This document shows, piece by piece, positions 24,096 to 33,867 of a stretch of 64,000 nt of DNA (positions within the stretch are counted from its first letter, which is position 1; the number at the start of each line of letters is the position of its first letter). The position numbers were made by a program, and so were the translations under genes. This stretch comes from Oribacterium sp. Its GTDB lineage: Bacteria > Bacillota_A > Clostridia > Lachnospirales > Lachnospiraceae. Location of the stretch: contig SFND01000004.1 of the NCBI GenBank assembly GCA_004554245.1, positions 40,659-104,658 on the forward strand, in the 5' to 3' direction. The notes beneath the pieces were generated by a model. It saw only the letters and a program-made list of their open reading frames with translations. It did no database searches and had not been told where the DNA came from.

Positions 24096-25406
24096 ATGAA
24101 GCTGAGTGAACAGGATTATAAGAATTATACAGCCATCTTACATGAGGAGCTGATTCCGGCGATGGGCTGCACGGAGCCGATCGCGATCGCCTATGCGGCA
24201 TCCATGGCACGGAAGCTTCTCGGAGAGATGCCGACACGTATGACGGTGAACTGCTCTGGTAACATGATCAAGAACGTGAAGGGTGTAACGGTACCGAATT
24301 CCGGTGGACAGAAGGGGATCGAAGTTGCAGCCATCCTCGGTATGGTCGGTGGTGATCCGGATAAGAAGCTGGAAGTAATCGCCGGTGTGACCGATGAGGA
24401 TCGTGAAGAGTGCAGAAGACTGAATGAGGCGAAGATCTGTGATGTAAATCTGGCAGAAAACGTTCCGAATCTCTATATCGAGATCAGTATGGAATCCGAA
24501 GAGCATACAGCCTGCGTACGTATCGCTTATCATCACACCGAGATCGTCTACATGAAAAAAGATGATGAAGTCCTTCGTGATGAAGAGCATGAGATCGCGA
24601 AAGAGGCCAGTCAGGGAATCGTATGTGCCGATCGCAGTAAGATGAGTCTCCAGGGACTGATCGACTATGCAGACACGGTCGATCTCGCAGAAATCAGAGA
24701 TGTGATCGGACGTCAGATCGAGATGAATTCGAGAATTTCACAGGAGGGTCTCGATAACGCCTGGGGTGCGCAGGTCGGAAAGACCATCCTCGGCAGCTTT
24801 GGCCATGATGTACGTACTGAAGCCTGTGCAGCGGCAGCGGCTGGTTCGGATGCACGTATGAGCGGATGTCCGCTTCCAGTTGTCATCAATTCCGGCTCCG
24901 GCAATCAGGGTATCACCGTCACGATGCCGGTACTTGTCTATGCCCGCGAGTGGAAGATTTCGGAAGAGAAAATGTATCGCGCGATGCTGGTAAGTAACCT
25001 GGTATCCATTTATATCAAGCATTATATCGGCGCTCTTTCCGCTTTCTGTGGCGCGGTCAGCGCGGCCTGCGGTTCAGGTGCGGCCATCACCTATATGGCA
25101 GGTGGTGACTACCAGCATATCGGCCGGACGATTACCAGTACGCTGGCCAATGTCGGCGGTATCGTCTGTGATGGCGCGAAGCGGAGCTGTGCAGCGAAGA
25201 TTGCAGCATCGGTAAATGCAGCGCTGCTTGCACATTACATGAGCATGAACGATAAGCAGTTCCAGCCTGGCGAGGGTATCGTGGAGTATGATGTAGAGGA
25301 AACAATCAAGAATATGGGCTACATCGGCAGAGTCGGTATGAAGTCGACTGATAAGGAAATTCTGAATGTCATGATCGATAAGGCAGACGTCGATTCCTGC
25401 CTGTAA
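24096..25406 (+). CDS. cyuA: L-cysteine desulfidase / UPF0597 (CyuA-like) iron-sulfur enzyme
   Basis: 436 residues of the UPF0597 family (E. coli YhaM/CyuA; Methanocaldococcus L-cysteine desulfidase). It is an oxygen-sensitive [4Fe-4S] lyase that breaks L-cysteine into pyruvate, sulfide and ammonia, in the same superfamily as L-serine dehydratase. Candidate cluster cysteines are C25 (GCTEP), C318/C325 (FCGAVSAACGSG) and C358/C365 (VCDGAKRSC). Family hallmarks NSGSGNQGITVTMPV and NSGGQKGIEVAA are intact. AAGGAGGAAGAGG precedes the ATG. The enzyme fits an anaerobe. Confidence 0.9.
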   Translation: MKLSEQDYKNYTAILHEELIPAMGCTEPIAIAYAASMARKLLGEMPTRMTVNCSGNMIKNVKGVTVPNSGGQKGIEVAAILGMVGGDPDKKLEVIAGVTDEDREECRRLNEAKICDVNLAENVPNLYIEISMESEEHTACVRIAYHHTEIVYMKKDDEVLRDEEHEIAKEASQGIVCADRSKMSLQGLIDYADTVDLAEIRDVIGRQIEMNSRISQEGLDNAWGAQVGKTILGSFGHDVRTEACAAAAAGSDARMSGCPLPVVINSGSGNQGITVTMPVLVYAREWKISEEKMYRAMLVSNLVSIYIKHYIGALSAFCGAVSAACGSGAAITYMAGGDYQHIGRTITSTLANVGGIVCDGAKRSCAAKIAASVNAALLAHYMSMNDKQFQPGEGIVEYDVEETIKNMGYIGRVGMKSTDKEILNVMIDKADVDSCL

Positions 25407-25430
25407 GAGAAGTCTGAAAAGAGAATAAAA

Positions 25431-25486
25431 CAAAAGTCGTCGCACGACTGGCAGCACCGACTGGCCGCGCGACGACTTTTGTTTAT
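25431..25486. terminator. terminator with CAAAAGTCGTCGC arms
   Basis: CAAAAGTCGTCGC (25431-25443) pairs with GCGACGACTTTTG (25469-25481); TTTAT follows. It ends the desulfidase gene and faces the DUF6382 pseudogene. Confidence 0.8.
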
Positions 25487-25553
25487 CTGCCGTAAAGAGG
25501 TTCCGATATGGACATGATAAAATCAAACAAGAAACAGATGTCATCGTCATCGG

Positions 25554-26779
25554 CTACTCATCCGGCAGCTTCGCCATCAGATAATCGAGTGCGATGACGA
25601 CGAGGATGCCGGCTTCGAGTGCCAGTACCAGCGGCAGCATGCGACGGAGGACGATCCCGCCCTTCAGGAACCAGATCAGGAAAGGGATGAGGATCATGAG
25701 GGTGACAGAGAGGATGGTCTTCGCCTTAAAGGAGTTCTGATTCTGTTCTGTGGACAGCGCTTCCTTCAGTGTGGATTTCTCTACGCCTTTTTTCGTCCGG
25801 CGCTCAGCTTTCTCGGATGCATCGTCTTTCCTGCGACGAAAAAGTGGAAAAGTTCTTTTGGTCTTCGAGGCCGGGGCCAGAGATGACGCTGACACCATCG
25901 AGCGCAGCGTCATCGAAGCCGGTGTAATTTGTGCACTGGACACTGTCAGCGCTACCGATGCCGGCATAGCCGGAGCTGCCTTCCTTCAGCGCTGTTACTG
26001 CTTTTCTGTACTCGTCTTCACCATAATCAGAGGGGAAGCCGATGCTGTCCGGCGCTTCTTTAGATGGTGACGCGGGCAGCGTCGGCTGCGGTTTGGCGAC
26101 TTCACTCGTCTACGAAAGGCCGGCGTCGATCGGGCGGAAGATGCCATCGGTGGAAATCATGCGTGGGCGTGGCGCAGAGCTACCCGGGTACCGGTCGTCT
26201 GCATTGAATGAAACAGAAGCAGAAGCCTGCACAGAGGCACGACTGTCCGTGTCGAAAGACGATGTAGCCGAAGTGGATGCATGGCCGCCACTTCGTTCCA
26301 GTTGAAGCCTGCGTTCGCGCTCGATGTTCTGTCGGCAGATGCGGAGAAGATTCTCCACCACAAGAAATTCCTTGAGGAACTCGTTATAGAGCGTATAGGC
26401 CAGGACGACGACGCGGTCCTCGTTATAGTCGATGCGCCTGAGAAGCCAGGCGATGAGCGCCTTTAGAGCTTCATGGAAGGCGCTGCTGTAGCCGGGTACG
26501 AGGGTAAAGATCCAGCGCTCCTGCTACTGATTGTAAAAGATCGCCAACGGATCCAGAAGCACCATATCCTCCGGGAGAAAATATGCCTCGAGATGCTCGA
26601 GCAGAGCATGGATGTTTTCCATGAGTCGTGCGATGGCCAGGTAGTGAAGCTTACGGCTCGCATAGTAGCTCGCCATGGACTCGAGACCAGAGAGCCCATA
26701 TTCAAGGGTTACCTGCGCTGGATCGTCTGTATATGGACGAATCGAGAGTGGCAGTGTGTCCGGGACACTCTTAAGCTGA
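25554..26779 (-). pseudogene. decayed copy of the DUF6382-type Tad-locus protein
   Basis: The whole stretch parallels the intact gene at 30488-31825 (same strand): C-terminal membrane part nearly identical (WFLKGG.VLRRMLPLVLAL), middle part (ENLLRICRQNIERER, PRPRMISTDGIFRPIDAGLS) and N-terminal part (SVPDTLPLSIR, ESMASYYASRKL.YLA). It is broken by a TAG after FYNQ, a stop after DAGLS and at least one frameshift before the SFPLFRRRK-like segment. The first 40 or so codons of the intact gene have no counterpart. No intact start or frame remains. Confidence 0.85.
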
Positions 26780-26803
26780 CTGTAAAAGGAAAGGAAGGTT
26801 CGT

Positions 26804-27595
26804 ATGGATCTCGGATTAAAAGGAAAAGTAGCGGTGATCTTCGGCGGTACCACCGGTATCGGAGCAGCTGCGGCGATGCGTTTTCTGGAGGAGGGGTGTC
26901 AGCTGGCGATCTGCAGCAGCTCGGAGAAAAAGGTAGAGGGGTTCCGGCAGCAGGCGGAAACGGCGGGCTACAGAGATATCCTGTGTGAGCAGGTAAATGC
27001 GATGGTTGCAGAAGAAGTGGATGCCTTTGCAGCGCGTGCCGTAAAGAAGTTCGGACGGATCGATATCTGGGTTAACTGTGCAGGTGGAAACAAGCATGGT
27101 CCGCTCGCGACACTACCGGAGGAGACCTTCCGCTATATCGTGGATCTGAATCTGAGCTCTGTCTTTTTTGGCATCAAAGCGGCTGCCCGCTATATGATTC
27201 CACAGAAGAGCGGCGTGATCATCAGTATTTCGTCGATTTCCTCGAAGGTGCCGGTAGACTATCGTGTGACCTATGGTGCCGTAAAGGCGGCAGTGAACGT
27301 CCTGACCACCGGAGCGGCCTCTGAGCTTGCGCCATATGGTATTCGTGTGAATGCGGTGGCACCGGGCATCATCGATACCGTACTCTCGGCAAAGGCGATT
27401 TACGAGCAGACGGAGTATACGATGTCCAGAATCCCGCTTCGACGCGCAGGAAAACCGGAGGAAGTGGGCGATGTGATCGTCTGCATGGCCAGTGACCGCT
27501 TCAGTTATGTCAGCGGAACCGTATTCCATGTTGATGGCGGAAAGGACAGTGTGGAGGATTCAGACCTTCCTTGGGTTAAGCCGTGGACCTTATAA
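26804..27595 (+). CDS. short-chain dehydrogenase/reductase
   Basis: 263 residues of classical SDR type. The cofactor motif is GGTTGIG; the structural NNAG is NCAGG; the catalytic Ser lies in ISISSISS, and Tyr/Lys in VTYGAVKAA. The C-terminal VDGGKDSVEDSD is typical. Substrate is unknown. AAGGAAGG precedes the ATG, which lies immediately next to the truncated end of the pseudogene. The MATE gene overlaps its end, so the two form one unit. Confidence 0.88.
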   Translation: MDLGLKGKVAVIFGGTTGIGAAAAMRFLEEGCQLAICSSSEKKVEGFRQQAETAGYRDILCEQVNAMVAEEVDAFAARAVKKFGRIDIWVNCAGGNKHGPLATLPEETFRYIVDLNLSSVFFGIKAAARYMIPQKSGVIISISSISSKVPVDYRVTYGAVKAAVNVLTTGAASELAPYGIRVNAVAPGIIDTVLSAKAIYEQTEYTMSRIPLRRAGKPEEVGDVIVCMASDRFSYVSGTVFHVDGGKDSVEDSDLPWVKPWTL

Positions 27596-28965
27596 ATGCA
27601 AAAAAGAAACAGATGAATGAGGAACTGGCAGCTGCGAAAATTCTGCCACTCCTCATCAGGCTTACGATTCCGGCCACGGCTGCACAGCTTGTAAATGCGC
27701 TGTACAGCATCGTGGACCGAATGTATATCGGACATATGCCGGGCGATGGAACGCTCGCGTTAAGCGCCATCGGGCTGACCTATCCCATCACGATGCTGGT
27801 TGCTGCGTTAAGCTGCCTCCCGGGTATGGGTGGTGCACCGCTGGCGTCCATCGCGCTGGGAAAGGGAGAGGTCGGACGTGCGCAGAAGTATCTCTGCAAT
27901 GCACTGACGATGCTGCTTACGATTTCAGTGATCATGACAGCAGGATGCCTCATCTTTTTAAAACCTCTGCTGATTCTGTTCGGTGCAGATCACAGCACCC
28001 TGCCTTATGCATCGCAGTATCTGACCATCTATCTGCTGGGCACTGTATTTGTTGAGCTCTCGCTCGGCTTAAATCCCTTTATTAATACCCAGGGATATAC
28101 CTTTATCGGGACGATGTCGGTGGTGATCGGGGCGATCATCAATATCGTGCTGGACCCGATACTGATTTATGTACTGCACATGGGCGTCCGGGGCGCGGCC
28201 ATCGCGACGGTCACGGCGCAGTTTGTGTCCTGCGTATGGATTCTCCATTTCCTGTCATCGCCTGGCTCGAGCATCCGCCTCTGCGCAGAGGATATGCGAC
28301 CGGATAAAGAGATACTCTGCACGACCTGTGCACTGGGCATTTCGCCATGTACCTTTCGGGTGAATGAGTCTGTCGTGGTGATCCTTTTAAATCGTCTCCT
28401 GATCATCTATGGCGGAGCGGAGGCAAATCTGCATCTCGCGTCTATGGCGATTCTGAGCAGTATCAGTCAGGTACTGTTCATGCCACTCATCGGGATTGTC
28501 ACCGGAGCACAGCCGCTGCTGAGCTATAATCTGGGGGCGAAAAACTATCCGCGGCTGCGGGAGACCATCCGCTATGCCAGAATACTGAGCATGAGCTGTG
28601 CAACCTTGACATGGGCGATTCTTATGTTCTGGCCGGAACTGGTAAGCATGCTGTTTACGCGAAACCCGGAGCTGACTGTGCTGACGAAGCTTTCCATGCG
28701 CATCATGTTCTCGACCTTTTTTGTGATCGGGATGCAGATGATCAATCAGAATGCCTTCGTGGCGATGGGAAATACACGCTATTCCTTTTTGTTTGGGATC
28801 ATGCGAAAGCTGCTGTTCCTGGTTCCACTCGCCCTGGTACTCCCGCATTTTATCGGTGTATGGGGAATCTATGCAGCCGAAGCCGTATCGAATCCTCTGA
28901 CGGCGGTGATTACGTACGTGGTCTTCGAACGTTATATGCACCAGTTGAAAAACCAGCTGGCATAG
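27583..28965 (+). CDS. MATE-family multidrug/metabolite efflux transporter
   Basis: 460 residues, about 12 membrane helices, two MatE halves (e.g. IPATAAQLVNALYSIVDRMYIGHMPGDG near the start, repeated pattern in GAEANLHLASMAILSSISQVLFMPLIGIVTGAQPLLSYNLGA). The called start is a GTG at 27583, 13 bases inside the SDR gene; the first ATG is at 27613, and neither has a strong ribosome site. Such proteins export cationic compounds by Na+ or H+ exchange. Paired with an SDR, it may export or detoxify a small product, which is inference only. Confidence 0.88.
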   Translation: MDLINAKKKQMNEELAAAKILPLLIRLTIPATAAQLVNALYSIVDRMYIGHMPGDGTLALSAIGLTYPITMLVAALSCLPGMGGAPLASIALGKGEVGRAQKYLCNALTMLLTISVIMTAGCLIFLKPLLILFGADHSTLPYASQYLTIYLLGTVFVELSLGLNPFINTQGYTFIGTMSVVIGAIINIVLDPILIYVLHMGVRGAAIATVTAQFVSCVWILHFLSSPGSSIRLCAEDMRPDKEILCTTCALGISPCTFRVNESVVVILLNRLLIIYGGAEANLHLASMAILSSISQVLFMPLIGIVTGAQPLLSYNLGAKNYPRLRETIRYARILSMSCATLTWAILMFWPELVSMLFTRNPELTVLTKLSMRIMFSTFFVIGMQMINQNAFVAMGNTRYSFLFGIMRKLLFLVPLALVLPHFIGVWGIYAAEAVSNPLTAVITYVVFERYMHQLKNQLA

Positions 28966-29131
28966 TTAGCTTTCGGTCCTCCGACAGATTCGCTGGCAGA
29001 TCATCGCGTGTGAACATGACGCGGGTGACGTCTTCAAACGAAAACACCAGTGACGGCATATCCTGGAGCGGAAATGCGGAATCTGTGCTATGCTCTTATG
29101 CAGAGAAATTGCAGAAAACGAGGGTTAGTAT

Positions 29132-30421
29132 ATGAAAACAGCAATCGAACGATTTTTGAAGTACGTAAGTTACGACACGGAGTCTGATGAGGCGAGCGCG
29201 AGCTGCCCAAGTACAGCGAAGCAGCTGGTTCTTGCAGAGCAGCTTCGTCAGGAGCTCATCGAGCTGGGTGCAGCCGATGTGCGCGTGAGCGAGTTCGGCT
29301 ATGTCTTCGCGCGGATTCCGTCGACGATGGATGAAACGTTGGCTGATGCAGGCGACGGGGCGCAGATGGCCGCAGGCTCTGTCCGGCAGCAGTATGGCGG
29401 GCGCACGCCGGTGCTTGGTTTCATCGCGCACATGGATACCTCGCCGGCACTGAGCGGGGCGGATGTGAAGCCGCGGATCGTGCAGGATTACGACGGCGGA
29501 GATATCGTCCTGAACGAAGAGAAGCAGATCGTGATGAAGGTAGCGGATTTTTCATTTCTTCCGGGACTTAAGGGAGAGGATCTGATCGTAACGGACGGTA
29601 CGACGCTGCTCGGCGCCGACGACAAGGCGGGCATCGCAGAGATTATGACCATGGCGGAACATCTTCTGACGCACCCGGAGATAAAGCATGGAGAAATCTG
29701 CATTGGCTTTACACCGGATGAGGAAATCGGTCGGGGTGCAGACCGTTTCGATGTTGCGGATTTCGGCGCGGATATCGCCTATACGGTAGACGGCGGAGCC
29801 CTCGGTGAGCTCGAGTATGAGAATTTCAATGCTGCTTCCGGGAAGGTTACGATTCACGGTGTCAGTATTCACCCAGGTAGCGCGAAGCTCAAGATGAAGA
29901 ATGCACTGCTCATCGGCATGGAATTCCAGAGCCTGCTTCCGACGTTCGAGAATCCGATGTACACAGAAGGTTATGAGGGCTTCTATCATCTCGATGTGAT
30001 GAACGGCAGTGTGGAAGAAGCACAGATGGATTATATCATCCGCGACCATGACCGAGCGAAATTCGAGGAGAAGAAGCGCTTCTTCGCAGATGCAGCAGCG
30101 TTCCTGAACCGGAAGTACGGTGAGGGCACCGTGGTCTGCGAGATTCGGGACAGCTACTATAACATGAAGGAAAAAATCGAGCCGTGCATGTACCTCATCG
30201 ACACTGCGGAAGCAGCGATGCGTGCCTGCGGCGTTGAGCCGATCGTGGTTCCGATTCGTGGCGGCACCGATGGCGCACGTCTCTCCTACATTGGCCTGCC
30301 GTGCCCGAACCTCTGCACCGGTGGCTACAACTACCACGGAAAGTATGAGTTCATTCCGGCAAGATCGCTGGAGAAAACCACGGAGATTCTTGTAGAGATT
30401 GCGAAGCGAATCGCAGAGTGA
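29132..30421 (+). CDS. pepT: peptidase T (tripeptide aminopeptidase)
   Basis: 429 residues, M20B zinc peptidase removing the N-terminal residue of tripeptides in the cytoplasm. Metal and catalytic motifs: GFIAHMDTSPA, TLLGADDKAGIAEI, GFTPDEEIGRGADRF (catalytic Glu pair), TVDGGALGELEYENFNAA and the late His in LCTGGYNYHGKYEF. A short insert (residues 70-90, DGAQMAAGSVRQQYGG) lengthens the usual 410 aa. It ends at a strong bidirectional terminator. Confidence 0.93.
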   Translation: MKTAIERFLKYVSYDTESDEASASCPSTAKQLVLAEQLRQELIELGAADVRVSEFGYVFARIPSTMDETLADAGDGAQMAAGSVRQQYGGRTPVLGFIAHMDTSPALSGADVKPRIVQDYDGGDIVLNEEKQIVMKVADFSFLPGLKGEDLIVTDGTTLLGADDKAGIAEIMTMAEHLLTHPEIKHGEICIGFTPDEEIGRGADRFDVADFGADIAYTVDGGALGELEYENFNAASGKVTIHGVSIHPGSAKLKMKNALLIGMEFQSLLPTFENPMYTEGYEGFYHLDVMNGSVEEAQMDYIIRDHDRAKFEEKKRFFADAAAFLNRKYGEGTVVCEIRDSYYNMKEKIEPCMYLIDTAEAAMRACGVEPIVVPIRGGTDGARLSYIGLPCPNLCTGGYNYHGKYEFIPARSLEKTTEILVEIAKRIAE

Positions 30422-30424
30422 TGT

Positions 30425-30476
30425 AAACAGCCGTTGTCTGACGAAGGTGTTCTCCAGTCAGGCAACGGCTGTTTTA
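30425..30476. terminator. bidirectional terminator between pepT and the Tad operon
   Basis: Stem AACAGCCGTTG...CTGAC/GTCAG...CAACGGCTGTT with A-rich left and TTTTAG right flanks. Confidence 0.85.
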
Positions 30477-30487
30477 GTGTGTTTTCG

Positions 30488-31825
30488 CTAGTCATCCGGC
30501 AGCTTCGCCATCAGGTAATCGAGGGCGATGACGACGAGGATGCCGGCTTCGAGGGCCAGTACCAGAGGGAGCATGCGACGGAGGACGACACCGCCCTTCA
30601 GGAACCAGATTAGGAAAGGGATGAGAATCATGAGGGCGACGGAGAGCAGGGTCTTCGCCTTAAAGGAGCTCTGATTCTGCTCGGTGGACAGTGCTTCCTT
30701 CAGTGTGGATTTCTCCACACTTTTTTTCGTTCGTCGTTCTGCTTTCTCGGATTTCCCGTCTTTCCGGCGACGAAAAAGTGGAAAACTCCGTTTCACTTCC
30801 GGGGTCGGAACCAGTGAGGATACGCTGATACCGTCGAGCGCAGGATCATCGAAGCCCGCATAATTCGTGCAGAGAGATGCGTCATGCTCGTACACCTGGG
30901 CATCCCCTGGTGTGTGCTCCTGCAGCTTTCTAACCGTCTTACTGTACTCGTCTTCACCATAATCGGATGGGAAGCGGATGTTGTCAGGCGCTGCGGCAGA
31001 TGACTGTGCGGGCCTCGCCGGCCGTGGCTCAGCATCTTCTGCCGGCTCCGAAAGGCCGGCGTCGATCGGACGGAAGATGCCATCGGTGGAAATCATGCGT
31101 GGGCGTGGTGCGGAGTCATCTGTATGCCGGTCGTCTGCATTGAACGAACCGGAAGCAGAAGCCTGCACAGAGGCCCGGCTACCTACTCCGAAAGATGAGG
31201 CAGCCGGCGCGGATGCACGGCCACCGCCTCGTTCCAGCTGAAGCATGCGTTCACGCTCGATGTTCTGCCGGCAGATGCGAAGAAGATTCTCCATCACGAG
31301 AAATTCCTTGAGGGATTCGTTATAGAGGGTATACGCCAGAACGACGACGCGGTCCTCGTTGTAGTCGATCCGCTTCAGAAGCCAGGCGATGAGTGCCTTC
31401 AATGCTTCATGAAAGGAACTGCTGTAGCCGGGCACGAGGGTGAAGATCCAGTTTTCCTTTTCCGGATTGTAGAAGATCGCGGATGGATCCAGGAGCACCA
31501 TATCCTCCGGGAGGAAATACTCCTCGAGATGCCCGAGCAGGCCATGGATGTTCTCCATGAGCTGTGCGAGGGCCAGGTAGCGGAGCTTTCGACTCGCGTA
31601 GTAGCTTGCCATGGATTCCAGACCGGAGACCTCATATTCGAGGGTCGCCTGAGCCGGATCCTCCGCATCCGTGCGGATCGAGAGGGGCAGCGTATCCGGG
31701 ACGCTCGTTTCGCGGAGCAGCTTCAGCTCATAGGACTGCGGGTCTACGGACTGCGCGTTGATATGCATGTAACTGTGACGGAGATTATGCTCGTAGGACA
31801 TACGCTCCAGAATCGGTTTATTCAT
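30488..31825 (-). CDS. DUF6382-type membrane protein of the Tad locus
   Basis: 445 residues from the ATG at 31825 (GAAGGAGAACAAC upstream). The N-terminal domain (1-190) is the soluble DUF6382-like fold seen in Lachnospiraceae Tad loci (LEYEVSGLESMASYYASRKL, FTLVPGYSSSFHEALKALIAWLLKRIDYNEDRVV). A long Ser/Ala/Asp-rich linker and a basic patch (FRRRKDGKSEKAERRTKK) lead to two C-terminal membrane helices. The FHA domain that often follows in relatives is not present. It is the last gene of the Tad operon and overlaps the preceding gene by eight bases. Function is unknown; its location suggests a regulatory or assembly role in pilus biogenesis. Confidence 0.75.
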   Translation of the reverse strand: MNKPILERMSYEHNLRHSYMHINAQSVDPQSYELKLLRETSVPDTLPLSIRTDAEDPAQATLEYEVSGLESMASYYASRKLRYLALAQLMENIHGLLGHLEEYFLPEDMVLLDPSAIFYNPEKENWIFTLVPGYSSSFHEALKALIAWLLKRIDYNEDRVVVLAYTLYNESLKEFLVMENLLRICRQNIERERMLQLERGGGRASAPAASSFGVGSRASVQASASGSFNADDRHTDDSAPRPRMISTDGIFRPIDAGLSEPAEDAEPRPARPAQSSAAAPDNIRFPSDYGEDEYSKTVRKLQEHTPGDAQVYEHDASLCTNYAGFDDPALDGISVSSLVPTPEVKRSFPLFRRRKDGKSEKAERRTKKSVEKSTLKEALSTEQNQSSFKAKTLLSVALMILIPFLIWFLKGGVVLRRMLPLVLALEAGILVVIALDYLMAKLPDD

Positions 31826-32057
31826 GTTGTTCTCCTTCGGCTGGATCGATGTCCTGTTCAAAAAGGGTGACCATGCGGATGAAATCCTCCGGCTGGAAAT
31901 CCTTCGCGCCATCCGGAAGATGGCTGTTGACCTCTGTTTCGAGCGCAGAACGTGTGAAGCCATTGATTTTTGACTGCAGTTTGATAGCGCTGGTGACGAG
32001 ACTTCCGATGACCAGCAGGATGATGGAAAAGATATAGGCGGCTTCTATGGTATACAT
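31818..32057 (-). CDS. mini pseudopilin-like protein
   Basis: 79 residues beginning MYTIEAAYIFSIILLVIG, i.e. the hydrophobic pilin-like helix with a Glu at position 5 starts straight at the N-terminus without a leader. A hydrophilic acidic tail follows. It resembles the TadE-type N-terminus (VEAAL...). AGGAG precedes the ATG. Within the Tad operon it is probably a minor pseudopilin or accessory subunit; without a leader it should not need the prepilin peptidase. Confidence 0.65.
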   Translation of the reverse strand: MYTIEAAYIFSIILLVIGSLVTSAIKLQSKINGFTRSALETEVNSHLPDGAKDFQPEDFIRMVTLFEQDIDPAEGEQHE

Positions 32058-32193
32058 GGGAACTCCTGAATGTAAAAACGTGTTCAGTAGATGAAGCAGG
32101 GCATCCAGGGATAGACAGGATGCGATGTGTCATCGGATGGATGAAGTAAGTTTCCTGTCGGAAGCAGCGAGAGGCGCTGCATGGGAAACGGGA

Positions 32194-32727
32194 TCAGACC
32201 GGCGGGAACTGTGAGAAAGCGATCGCGCAGAGCGCCGGCAGTGTACAGGGAATCCACGGGAAGCACACTTTTCGCATGCTCCGGCCGTGGATATGACCAT
32301 GGATGAGCAGGATCACGCTCACGAGAAAACCGACCAGAATACCGGACAGGAGCAGCAGAAGCATCGAGCGCATCTGGAGATAGAGGCCGGCGATCAGCAG
32401 AAAGAGTCCGTCACCTAGGCCCAGGGCTTCCCGTGAGAGCCTGCTGATCAGCAGGGCCAGAAGCCCCGGTAGCAGTGGAAGCAGTGCGGCCCAGATCGGA
32501 TGCCAGATTGGAAGACCAGCGGATGAAGCATCCGCTGAAGTAGCAGAGATCATCCGCTGCGCTGTGAGCGCACATGCCTGAAGCGCTCCGTGGAGCTGAT
32601 TTCCGAATACGATCAGTCCGGGGAGTACGAACAGGAGGTGCACCATCAGGGGCACGCTGTGGCTCCGGAGATCGTACGCGATGCAGAGCAGTGCATATAT
32701 AAAAAAGAAACAGGTCAAACAGTGCAT
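32194..32727 (-). CDS. A24 prepilin peptidase (TadV/CpaA-like), first of two
   Basis: 177 residues; ATG at 32727 chosen (a GTG lies one codon earlier; GAGGAG upstream serves either). Integral membrane aspartyl protease with the two catalytic Asp motifs AYDLRSHSVP near 18 and GLGDGLF (GxGD) near 104, and about six helices. It cleaves the leader of Flp prepilins at the cytoplasmic face. A second, different A24 gene lies at the other end of the operon (41009). Confidence 0.85.
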   Translation of the reverse strand: MHCLTCFFFIYALLCIAYDLRSHSVPLMVHLLFVLPGLIVFGNQLHGALQACALTAQRMISATSADASSAGLPIWHPIWAALLPLLPGLLALLISRLSREALGLGDGLFLLIAGLYLQMRSMLLLLLSGILVGFLVSVILLIHGHIHGRSMRKVCFPWIPCTLPALCAIAFSQFPPV

Positions 32728-32844
32728 CACGGTTTTCTCCTCAGCGATATTCTTCGCTATATACTACGTAATCAATCATAAAATACAGTGTGGATGACGA
32801 GGGTGCCAGCGAAAGCGAATTCCTCATTGAACATCGTGAATTCC

Positions 32845-33729
32845 TTATCCACAGCGCACACAGCCGTGCTTTCCATAGGACTCGGCTTCAGATTTTTTCA
32901 TCTCCTGCACGTTGCTGGAGATGGTACGACAGCTCGGCGTCGTATGATAGCTGCGTGCCGCGAGGGTATAGTAGACGGTCGGCATGGTGAGGTTCGGGCG
33001 GCAGGTGGCACAGGGACTGTACTTTCCGCCGAATTTGTTCCGAAGCGTTCGCATGTCTTCACCGCGGGCTTCCAGGATGTCATGGGTGAGATAAGAGCAG
33101 GCGCGTGTGGTATGGTAGACATCGGTATCGCGGGTACTGACATAGACGACGGGATCATCTTCCGTCTCTCCACCGTTATTTTCCATCCAGCGATTGCCCT
33201 TTGCACCGATCCATGCACGGCGGCTGACGACGACCTGCTGCGACAGATGGTCGAGTCCGAGCACGGAAAACGGCAGAACCGCATCATAGTTTGCGATATA
33301 ACGAACCGTTTCCTTCGTGATTTCGGAATCGGAGAGAAGGTCGATGTTTTTCATACCGGGCTGGCTGATCTGATGCCCGAGGCCGAGGGCAGTGAGCACC
33401 GTCTCCCCACTGTTCAGGAGGTCCTGATCGAGGGTGAGACTGCCGTCCTTCGCACGGTAGTACTCGACATATTTCTGCTTCGCCATCTGGCGTGCATTCT
33501 CATGCATCTCGAGGGCGGCGTTTCGCTGGTGGTTCAGGATCAGCATGGGCACCATGAGGACGACGCTCGCGAGGATCACGAGGGTCAGGGCGAGCGCAGC
33601 CTCCACGGTGAGGGAGGAGCGGCATGGCGTCAGAAGAAGTGTATTCAGTTTTTTCTTGTATTCCGATGCCCGGTGATGGTACCTGGAGTGTGACTTGTGC
33701 CGGGGCAGGGTACTTCGTTCCTGTTTCAT
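32845..33729 (-). CDS. TadE-like pseudopilin with two C-terminal cysteine modules
   Basis: 294 residues. A basic N-terminus leads to the pilin-like segment SSLTVEAALALTLVILASVVLMVP (residues 38-61). The extracytoplasmic part ends in two related modules with the pattern YH(T/x)TxxC...CxxC: DVYHTTRACSYL...YSPCATCRP and SYHTTPSCRTIS...GCVRCG. These look like small metal-binding or disulfide domains (the Y-H-x-C...CxxC layout seen in Ada-type and nuclease-associated modules). GAGG precedes the ATG. It likely primes or caps the Flp pilus. Confidence 0.75.
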   Translation of the reverse strand: MKQERSTLPRHKSHSRYHHRASEYKKKLNTLLLTPCRSSLTVEAALALTLVILASVVLMVPMLILNHQRNAALEMHENARQMAKQKYVEYYRAKDGSLTLDQDLLNSGETVLTALGLGHQISQPGMKNIDLLSDSEITKETVRYIANYDAVLPFSVLGLDHLSQQVVVSRRAWIGAKGNRWMENNGGETEDDPVVYVSTRDTDVYHTTRACSYLTHDILEARGEDMRTLRNKFGGKYSPCATCRPNLTMPTVYYTLAARSYHTTPSCRTISSNVQEMKKSEAESYGKHGCVRCG

Positions 33730-33867
33730 GCGTTTCCTCAGATGAGTTTATGTGATTCGCTGCAGTGCAGCGGAATCATCCGCAGGTTTGTCAGCGGTCA
33801 ATGTTTCGGGTGCAGGTGTACGGCGCATACCGTAGGCTTTCAGCCGCACGATGTCGCAGCAGGCCGC

